From NCBI GenBank assembly GCA_964459385.1, contig CAYWLG010000022.1:1-28274 (forward strand): 28,274 bases of DNA, written 5' to 3'. Below, piece by piece: positions 22,568-28,274 of this stretch. The notes below the pieces were generated by a model. That model was not told the DNA's origin, did no database searches, and saw only the letters and a program-made list of their open reading frames with translations. Origin of the DNA: UBA6107 sp964459385 (lineage in GTDB: Bacteria; Chloroflexota; Anaerolineae; Anaerolineales; Anaerolineaceae). Position numbers and translations under genes: made by a program. Numbering within the stretch: position 1 is the first letter of the stretch; each line of letters begins with the position of its first letter.

Positions 22568-23406
22568 GAACGCGGCGGGAATCCCCACCGTTGTATTTGA
22601 TCACGGGCATTGTGGTGGGCCTGTTGTGTGGCCTGGCCCTGTCTTACTGGATCTTTCCAGTACGTTATACCGATACCCAGCCGGTAACTTTGAGCGAGGC
22701 GCAAAAAGCGGTCTATCGCAGCCTGATCGGGCGCACCTACCTGTATGAAGCCGATCCCCAGCGAGCTTTCAGCCGGCTGAATTTGCTGGAGGATGCAGAT
22801 ATGGGCGGAGCAATGGTGGTGCAGGCACAGTTAATGCTGGCCAGCGGGGACGACCCGCTCGCGGCAAGGGGGTTGGCGCTGCTGGCATCGCTGCTCACTC
22901 AACCGGATGCCCGCATCACGCCGCTGGCTGCTGCCGTTGAGATGCCGACGGCTACGCTCGAACCGGGCACCCCCACACTTGAGGCAACTCCCACTGAATT
23001 ACTGCCCACCAGTACACCCTTTGCCACCTTTACTCCGCGGCCGACCACCACCCCACGGCCAACCCAGGGAGCACCCTACGAGTTGGTGACCAAGAAAGAC
23101 GTCTGCCAGGGTGCGGGCAATGGCAGCCCTTTGCAGATCTATGTCTACGATTCGGCCGGTCAGGGCATCGCCGCTGTTGAAGTGGATATTTCGAAGCTGG
23201 ATGGAAATTACTTCTCCTTCTTCACCGGTTTTTACCCCGAAATTGACCCCGGTTATGCCGACTATGAAATGGCTGCCCAAGAGACCTACCAGATCCGCGT
23301 GGGTCAGGGGGGCGACCTGATCGGCGACCTCACCCCGCCGCAGTGCAGCGATAAGGATGGCAAGACGTATTGGGGCGGGCTGGAACTGAAGTTCAGACAA
23401 AAATAA
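22564..23406 (+). CDS. Single-helix surface protein with Pro/Thr linker
   Basis: The 280-residue protein has an N-terminal membrane helix (about 11-31), a helical domain (about 42-120) similar to its upstream neighbour, a Pro/Thr linker (about 125-177, many PT and TP pairs) and a C-terminal domain (about 180-280) with a beta-rich pattern (LQIYVYDSAGQGIAAVEVDI, YQIRVGQGGD, GGLELKFRQK) that resembles carboxypeptidase-regulatory or Ig-like folds. It is probably a membrane-anchored extracellular protein of unknown role. Translation is coupled to the upstream gene by the ATGA overlap, and the transcript ends at the following terminator. Its shared first domain with the neighbour suggests a heteromer. 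Confidence 0.75.
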   Translation: MRTRRESPPLYLITGIVVGLLCGLALSYWIFPVRYTDTQPVTLSEAQKAVYRSLIGRTYLYEADPQRAFSRLNLLEDADMGGAMVVQAQLMLASGDDPLAARGLALLASLLTQPDARITPLAAAVEMPTATLEPGTPTLEATPTELLPTSTPFATFTPRPTTTPRPTQGAPYELVTKKDVCQGAGNGSPLQIYVYDSAGQGIAAVEVDISKLDGNYFSFFTGFYPEIDPGYADYEMAAQETYQIRVGQGGDLIGDLTPPQCSDKDGKTYWGGLELKFRQK

Positions 23407-23442
23407 ACCCCTTTGATGAAAAATCAAAGGGGTAATTTTTTT
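23407..23442 (+). terminator. Bidirectional terminator between convergent genes
   Basis: An 11-base stem (23407-23417 with 23423-23433) with a five-base loop, then TTTTTTT on the plus strand and a T-rich stretch on the minus strand. It can end the hutU operon and the convergent LCP gene. Confidence 0.9.
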
Positions 23443-23459
23443 AAACTTTATTCTTTATT

Positions 23460-24908
23460 TTATTGGCCCATTGAGTTGGAATTGGCCCAGTCGTTGCCAA
23501 CCGTGATGATGATATCGGCCGCCGCGTTGGCGTCAGGGTGGCTGACGATGCGAATGTTGGGCACCTGCATCAATTGGGCCAGGTAGCTCAATGTGTAACC
23601 GGTTGAACCTGAAATGGTGATCTTTGTGTACTCAGTGGCTTCGCCGTTGCCGGTACCGATCACATTCAATCCCTTTGATTTCAAAAACTCGGCGGTGGTA
23701 TCGGCCAGCCCACCCGAAAGTGTGCCATTCAGCACCTGAATGCGGGCGTTCTCTTGCAGGGCCAGTGTCAATGAATCTGAGTTGCCGGTCGCAATGGGGG
23801 CGGCCGCGGCACCGTTATCGGCGAACATCTCATCCCGCAGGACATTGATCTTGTCCATGTAAGGGATCAACACGGCGTAGGCATAGCCGTCTTTTGAAAT
23901 GACCTGGTCTTCCACCATCGAGTAGTCGATATTGTAGGTCTTGAAGTTGTCACGCGGCAGCTTGATGACAAGCGCGGCCAACTGCATCGCCTGGTCGAGG
24001 CTCATGTTGGTTTTAATGCCATTTGAGATCTGCTCATAGAGCGCCGGGGCCGAAGTGATCAGTTTGGGCAGCATATCAAAACGGATGATGCGGTCGAGCA
24101 CGGCGTTAATGATCTCGAGCTGGCGTTGGCCGCGGCCGATATCGCCCTGATCATCGCCGCAGTCTTCACGGCAGCGGGCATAGGCCAGCGCATAACTGCC
24201 GGGAATGGTGTAAGTGCCGGGATCGAGGTAGAAGCGGTTGCCATCGCCTTTCCAGTCGGCCAGCATGCGGCTCTGAATGTTGACGGTGACGCCGCCGATC
24301 TCATCAATGATCTTGATGAATGAGTCGAGGTTAACCTCGGCATAATAATTGATGTTGATGCCCAAAAAGTTTTCTACGGTCTCTACAGCCAGTCCGGGGC
24401 CGCCGCCGGGCAAATTGTTGATCTCACCCTTGGCATAAGCGGTGTTGATCTTGTCATACCCAAAACCTTCGGGAATGTTCACCCACAGGTCACGGCGAAT
24501 CGACATGGCGCCCATTGTTTGTGAAAGCGGATCAATGGTGATCAGCATCATGGTGTCGGTCAATTTCTGATTCAGGTCACGGTTTTCACGGTCATTGGAA
24601 TAATCGAGGCCAAGCAGCAGAATGTTCACCCGACTTTTGCCATCCCAGGCTTTGGCGGTGGCGGTGTTGTTGGTTTGCAGGTTGAGGCTGGGGGTTGCGG
24701 TTACTTGGGGGTTCGCCACTTCGATCGGAGCACCGGGCAAAGAGGTGATTCTCCAACTTTTTACCAGGTTAAAAACGAATCTGCCGCCAAAGAAGGCCAA
24801 CAAAAGGCCAACGGCCACAAAAGCGACCAAAAGCCCTTTGGTAACCTTATCCAGCCTTTGTTTGCGCTGCGGACGGCGAGCCATCGAATAATTTTTGTTT
24901 TGCGTCAT
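23460..24908 (-). CDS. LytR-CpsA-Psr (LCP) family protein
   Basis: The 482-residue protein has a basic cytoplasmic start, one membrane helix (about 23-50), a short Pro/Thr-poor linker and the LCP domain (about 90-300) with NILLLGLDYSND, LTDTMMLITIDP, SIRRDLWVNIPEG and INTAYAKGE, including the conserved Arg/Asp residues for the polyprenyl-phosphate substrate. The C-terminal part (about 385-475) matches the LytR_C domain (IQVLNGTLSGGLADTTAEFL). LCP enzymes transfer secondary wall polymers to peptidoglycan on the outer membrane face. This fits a cell wall with attached glycopolymers. A TATAAT is on the minus strand at 24987-24992, giving a leader of about 75 bases. Only a loose GAGGG precedes the ATG. 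Confidence 0.92.
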   Translation of the reverse strand: MTQNKNYSMARRPQRKQRLDKVTKGLLVAFVAVGLLLAFFGGRFVFNLVKSWRITSLPGAPIEVANPQVTATPSLNLQTNNTATAKAWDGKSRVNILLLGLDYSNDRENRDLNQKLTDTMMLITIDPLSQTMGAMSIRRDLWVNIPEGFGYDKINTAYAKGEINNLPGGGPGLAVETVENFLGININYYAEVNLDSFIKIIDEIGGVTVNIQSRMLADWKGDGNRFYLDPGTYTIPGSYALAYARCREDCGDDQGDIGRGQRQLEIINAVLDRIIRFDMLPKLITSAPALYEQISNGIKTNMSLDQAMQLAALVIKLPRDNFKTYNIDYSMVEDQVISKDGYAYAVLIPYMDKINVLRDEMFADNGAAAAPIATGNSDSLTLALQENARIQVLNGTLSGGLADTTAEFLKSKGLNVIGTGNGEATEYTKITISGSTGYTLSYLAQLMQVPNIRIVSHPDANAAADIIITVGNDWANSNSMGQ

Positions 24909-24986
24909 CGGGGTTGAGCACCCTCACTTTTAAAGAAAATTTGATATCCTGGTGATTGTTGCAAGTTTGATTCCAGGAACACTACG

Positions 24987-24992
24987 ATTATA
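24987..24992 (-). promoter_or_regulatory. -10 box of the LCP gene
   Basis: TATAAT on the minus strand, in the gap between the Trm112-like gene and LCP. It suggests that LCP has its own promoter and a leader of about 75 bases. No -35 consensus is seen. Confidence 0.45.
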
Positions 24993-25009
24993 ACAGGGTA
25001 GAAGAGCGG

Positions 25010-25231
25010 CTATTCGGGGCGCGGAGGAGGTACGGGCAGGTCTGATTCTGATTTCTTCTGCCACTTATCGCCCTCAACGATCAGCATGACGGGAATATCC
25101 TCAACGATCGGGTATTTGCGTCCACAATCCTGACATACCAGCCAGGACTCTTTGACCATTTTCAGATTTCCTTCTTTTTCCCGCACGCAGGCCGGGCATC
25201 TTAAAATCGCGAGCAAGTCCGGATTGACCAT
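25010..25231 (-). CDS. Trm112-family small zinc protein
   Basis: The 73-residue protein has the Trm112-like pattern: LLAILRCPAC near the start, then LVCQDCGRKYPIVEDIPVML, with Cys12, Cys15, Cys33 and Cys36 as zinc ligands. Members activate or stabilise methyltransferases in eukaryotes; bacterial ones are mostly uncharacterised. The tail is Pro/Asp-rich. A GGAG site five bases upstream supports the ATG at 25231. A TAAAAT box (minus strand, 25262-25267) and the palindrome CAATTAATTG (25240-25249) precede it. No methyltransferase partner is next to it; neighbours are wall genes. Confidence 0.88.
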   Translation of the reverse strand: MVNPDLLAILRCPACVREKEGNLKMVKESWLVCQDCGRKYPIVEDIPVMLIVEGDKWQKKSESDLPVPPPRPE

Positions 25232-25239
25232 ATTTTCTC

Positions 25240-25267
25240 CAATTAATTGTCTAATTGTGTAATTTTA
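25240..25267 (-). promoter_or_regulatory. Promoter and palindrome before the Trm112-like gene
   Basis: TAAAAT on the minus strand (25262-25267) is a likely -10 box. The ten-base palindrome CAATTAATTG (25240-25249) lies in the leader, overlapping the edge of the GGAG ribosome site, and could be a repressor site or chance in an A/T-rich stretch. Confidence 0.35.
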
Positions 25268-25288
25268 CCACCTAGTGCCTGTTGATTT

Positions 25289-27136
25289 TTAAGGCGTGGG
25301 GGTGGGAATGTTTTCGGTGCCGGGACCGTATTCGTAAACGGCCTGCCAGGGCTCGTATTTGGTGGCAAAGGTGTCGTTATAAAGCACCTGCCCATTGCGG
25401 CTGACCGTGCGTTTGACCACCACATTGGCACCATCTACGGCATATTCCACCTGTTTGATCGTGCCGCTGGAAAGGTCACTGTTCTCGCGGTAGATCGGGT
25501 CGGGGGGCTCTACGATGTCGGTCGGCCCGCTGGTGCTCCAATTGACCGAGCGGCCATCGCTGGTGGAGTAAAACTTCCAGGTCAGCGTGTCGTAAGTGGG
25601 GCTGACGTAGGTTTCCATCAGCAGCCAGTAGGGGGTATCGTTGGTGAACTTGAAATCAACGATGGGCACAAAGACGGTGGCGTCCAGGCCGGCATATTTC
25701 TGATCGTGACCGGAGGCCGTCTGTTCGTAATAACCCACCCGGTAAGCATGGGCATTGCGATCTACGATGGGAAAGCCCGCAAAGAAGGCCGTGCGGAAGA
25801 GCGTGGTGCTCACCTGGCAAACCCCGCCACCGACGCCTTCGATGGTCTGATCGCCGACGATGATGGGCGCCTCAGCGTAGCCATTATCCAGGCTGATATT
25901 GCCCAGCACGTCCGACATGGAGAGTGTTGCGCCCGGGGCGATGAGCAGGCCATGAAAACGCTTGGCCGCAGTCTCGATGTTTTGCACGCGTTCATCTGAA
26001 GAACCGCGGAAATAGGACGTATAAGAAGAAACCAGTTCGGTGATGCCCAATTCGGCACCGGTGGTGGTGTCTTTCACCTGGGGGTCTGTGTAATTGATGG
26101 CCAGTGCGGCTGAATGTTCCCCTTTGGCGAGGGCTTCGTTAATGGCACTGACCGAGGGATCCACTTGCAAAGAGCGCCCGCGCACGGACGGATTGATGAG
26201 ATCCAATAATTTGGTGTCATCATTAAATATGAAGCGCGCATTTTGCGGGTCTTGGTCGATCTCGTTCTCCAAAGAGCGCAGATAGGAGCTCATCAGGGTA
26301 GTGTTGACGCCGATCTGCAGGTCGGTGCCATTGCTGCCTTGAACCTCAGAGAAGGTTAGAAACCGCGCCAGATCGATCGGCTCGATCTGCCAGCTTGGAT
26401 CTCCGGATTGGGCATCGGGCAGGGAAAGAACGAATGGCTGGCTCAAAATGGTTTTAACCAGCTCGCCCTGCTTGGATACATCCAGCATCTTGGGTTGATT
26501 TTCTTGAATTACCAGCGGTACGATGCTGTCTTGCATCTTTTTCAACTGGTCTGAGATGGCGTTCAGTGAAGCGGCCAGATCCAGAATTCGTCCGGGCTGC
26601 CCCTGCGCGATGACCACTTGAGCGTTTTCTACGCTGATGCCCGCTTCTTTGATGGGCTGATCAATGCTGGTGGAAAGTCCGCTCAGATATTGCAGAGCAG
26701 CCTTCTGATCAAAAATGAAAATGGGGCTTATGTTGTAGCCATAAAAGCTGGTCTGAACCAGTTGTGAGAGCCTTTGCAACAGTGAGCCACTGCGACCGAC
26801 TGACATGGCGTTTTCGGCCGAGCCGACCGTATCCAGATAAACGCCCAGTTGGGCCGGGCTGACCAGCCAGGAGCTTTCGCCATCTTGCAGTAAAATATGT
26901 CCACTCTGCGGGAAATCATAGGAGGTGCTGATGGCTGCCTGCGCCGAGGTGAGGTTCATCCCCGCCAGCGAAACGCCGTTCAGCGAAACTCCCGGAAAGA
27001 CCTTGCCGGCAAACAAAAGATTCATCCCCAATATCCAGGCCAGAGTGAGCACCAATACAGCCGCAATCGCCAGTGCAACGGCAGAAAAGGCCTGGGTAAG
27101 AATTGAAGGTTTAGGTTTATATGAAGGGTTCATCAT
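25289..27136 (-). CDS. VanW family protein with peptidoglycan-binding-like domains
   Basis: The 615-residue protein has a short basic N terminus, a membrane helix (about 16-43) and an extracellular part. Residues about 48-340 look like two YoaR/PG_binding_4-type domains (FPGVSLNGVSLAGMNLTSAQ, then repeated Asp/Gln-rich segments). The VanW domain covers about 370-510 with APGATLSMSDVLG, IEGVGGGVCQVSTTLFRTAF, HAYRVGYYE and GLDATVFVP. A tail of about 100 residues ends IPTPTP. VanW is named from vancomycin resistance clusters, but most homologues have unknown roles in the wall. The gene starts with two ATG codons only six bases after a TATAAT box, which predicts a leaderless mRNA. There is no resistance cluster around it, so resistance should not be assumed. 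Confidence 0.9.
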   Translation of the reverse strand: MMNPSYKPKPSILTQAFSAVALAIAAVLVLTLAWILGMNLLFAGKVFPGVSLNGVSLAGMNLTSAQAAISTSYDFPQSGHILLQDGESSWLVSPAQLGVYLDTVGSAENAMSVGRSGSLLQRLSQLVQTSFYGYNISPIFIFDQKAALQYLSGLSTSIDQPIKEAGISVENAQVVIAQGQPGRILDLAASLNAISDQLKKMQDSIVPLVIQENQPKMLDVSKQGELVKTILSQPFVLSLPDAQSGDPSWQIEPIDLARFLTFSEVQGSNGTDLQIGVNTTLMSSYLRSLENEIDQDPQNARFIFNDDTKLLDLINPSVRGRSLQVDPSVSAINEALAKGEHSAALAINYTDPQVKDTTTGAELGITELVSSYTSYFRGSSDERVQNIETAAKRFHGLLIAPGATLSMSDVLGNISLDNGYAEAPIIVGDQTIEGVGGGVCQVSTTLFRTAFFAGFPIVDRNAHAYRVGYYEQTASGHDQKYAGLDATVFVPIVDFKFTNDTPYWLLMETYVSPTYDTLTWKFYSTSDGRSVNWSTSGPTDIVEPPDPIYRENSDLSSGTIKQVEYAVDGANVVVKRTVSRNGQVLYNDTFATKYEPWQAVYEYGPGTENIPTPTP

Positions 27137-27237
27137 CTTCCGATTATATCATTGGGGTTGTTCACCCACTGTTACAACGACAACACGAGAGAAAAGGTTC
27201 CGATTTGAGCAATTTTGAAAATTGGTCAAAAATACCC
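27137..27237. other. VanW to rRNA promoter spacer
   Basis: It holds the VanW -10 box and an A/T-rich stretch (about 27203-27235) next to P1 that could act as an UP element. I see no gene here. The rest of the rRNA leader is listed separately. Confidence 0.5.
27143..27148 (-). promoter_or_regulatory. -10 box of the VanW gene, leaderless
   Basis: An exact TATAAT on the minus strand with six bases (CGGAAG) before ATGATG. RNA polymerase would start at the A of the first ATG or one to two bases before it, so the message should be leaderless. Confidence 0.65.
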
Positions 27238-27265
27238 TTGACATAGTTTTTATACTGCGTATAAT
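27238..27265 (+). promoter_or_regulatory. rRNA promoter P1
   Basis: TTGACA (27238-27243), a 16-base spacer and TATAAT (27260-27265), a near-perfect sigma-70 type promoter preceded by an A/T-rich stretch. All three rRNA promoters share CCCTTGACA. Confidence 0.88.
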
Positions 27266-27332
27266 TCTGACCTGTTCGACGCAAGAAAGAAAGATGATCT
27301 CGCCGTAAACGGAAGATCAATGAAAACCCAAT

Positions 27333-27367
27333 ACCAGACTTCTAACAAGTAACTTTCTGGTGTTTTT
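27333..27367 (+). terminator. Terminator-like hairpin in the P1 leader
   Basis: ACCAGA (27333-27338) pairs with TCTGGT (27356-27361), followed by G and TTTTT. The loop has 17 bases and the stem is short. It lies between P1 and P2 and overlaps a ten-codon reading frame (27320-27352). Confidence 0.45.
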
Positions 27368-27375
27368 GAAAAAGA

Positions 27376-27416
27376 TACCGATGTTTCCAGAAAATGAAAA
27401 ACATCGGTAATTTTAT
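27376..27416 (+). terminator. Hairpin H1 with U-rich tail between P1 and P2
   Basis: A perfect 11-base stem (27376-27386 with 27399-27409), a 12-base loop and ATTTTA after it. It ends just before P2 and looks like an intrinsic terminator inside the rRNA leader. Confidence 0.6.
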
Positions 27417-27430
27417 CCTCAAAAACGCCC

Positions 27431-27459
27431 TTGACAAGTGAAAGCGAAGCGAGTAAAAT
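27431..27459 (+). promoter_or_regulatory. rRNA promoter P2
   Basis: TTGACA (27431-27436), a 17-base spacer and TAAAAT (27454-27459). It shares CCCTTGACAAG and GCGAGTAAAAT with P3, so the two are probably copies of one unit. Confidence 0.85.
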
Positions 27460-27554
27460 GATTGTCCCAAGTGCGTTGAGGATTTCGCTGATAAAGTGAA
27501 ATTTTACAAAAGAAAACGCTCAGGCTAAGCGACTCGCGAGCGAAACGAAGAGAG

Positions 27555-27587
27555 GCCGATGATAAGAAACGATCATCGGCAATTTAT
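27555..27587 (+). terminator. Hairpin H2 with U-rich tail between P2 and P3
   Basis: A perfect nine-base stem (27555-27563 with 27572-27580), an eight-base loop and AATTTATT. The core CCGATG/CATCGG is shared with H1, so the hairpin seems to have been duplicated together with the promoter. Confidence 0.6.
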
Positions 27588-27597
27588 TCGGAAGCCC

Positions 27598-27627
27598 TTG
27601 ACAAGAACAGGAAAGAGCGAGTAAAAT
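27598..27627 (+). promoter_or_regulatory. rRNA promoter P3
   Basis: TTGACA (27598-27603), an 18-base spacer and TAAAAT (27622-27627). It is the promoter nearest to 16S, giving a leader of about 110 bases. Confidence 0.85.
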
Positions 27628-27647
27628 CTGGCCCTTGGTACTAAACA

Positions 27648-27660
27648 GAACCTTAACAAC
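27648..27660 (+). promoter_or_regulatory. Possible boxA antitermination site
   Basis: GAACCTTAACAAC resembles the boxA element of rRNA leaders (consensus about TGCTCTTTAACAA), matching best over CTTAACAA. An AAACGA/TCGTTT hairpin (27679-27684 with 27692-27697) follows. NusB/NusE binding is expected if this is a real boxA. Confidence 0.45.
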
Positions 27661-27709
27661 TGAAGAGTGATAGGAAACAAACGATACCCTGTCGTTTCAT
27701 GTAAAAAAT

Positions 27710-28274
<565 letters not shown>

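Noticed and set aside
24126..24323. Ala-rich plus-strand frame opposite the LCP gene
   Set aside because: Antisense shadow of the LCP domain, with no start signal.
25289..27136. Vancomycin resistance locus
   Set aside because: VanW-domain proteins are widespread and no vanHAX, vanR or vanS gene is present here.

Overview
The window is bacterial chromosome, most likely from a member of the Chloroflexota, class Anaerolineae. The partial 16S rRNA gene at the right end carries a motif I associate with that class just after the 515F site (GGTAAAACGTAGGAGG) and the EUB338-III type probe site. The protein set agrees: secreted proteins with Pro/Thr linkers, a CARDB/ABC export cassette, a DUF3467 protein beside a bacterial translin, an AfsR/SARP-type ATPase regulator, and LCP and VanW envelope proteins. 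Base composition is moderate and genes are densely packed on both strands. I saw no insertion sequence, prophage, CRISPR array or tRNA.

Layout from left to right. (1) 97-2345, minus strand: an unrecognised four-helix membrane protein with a good promoter, then a uridine phosphorylase-like enzyme and a histidine phosphatase that form an operon ending in a terminator. (2) 2446-4143: two divergent cell-surface genes, a membrane-anchored LysM protein and a lipoprotein with a lectin-like domain. (3) 4226-5636: ssb, DUF3467 protein and translin-family protein, ending in a perfect terminator. (4) 5734-10870: NAD kinase, zinc-finger membrane protein, recN and SARP/AAA regulator, tightly packed. A short interval with direct repeats, a possible promoter and two hairpins follows and may encode a small RNA. 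(5) 11011-13428, minus: mutS2; then plus: an AmrS-like radical SAM enzyme and a 29-codon membrane peptide gene with its own terminator. (6) 14880-15602, minus: a HicB-like/DinB fusion. (7) 15735-20419: Yip1-like protein, ABC ATPase, secreted CARDB protein and MacB-like permease, apparently one export or envelope operon. (8) 20552-23406: urocanate hydratase with two tandem paralogous single-helix proteins. (9) 23460-27136, minus: LCP protein, Trm112-like zinc protein and VanW protein. (10) 27137-28274: a promoter-rich rRNA leader and the first part of 16S rRNA.

Two features cut across the window. First, several monocistronic or first genes have an exact TATAAT box only 6-12 bases before the start codon, which predicts leaderless or nearly leaderless mRNAs; other genes here have normal Shine-Dalgarno sites, so both initiation modes seem to coexist. 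Second, the rRNA leader has three tandem promoters separated by terminator-like hairpins, an unusual arrangement that suggests attenuation, short leader RNAs or antitermination control. All functions are assigned from recognisable motifs; no database search was possible.
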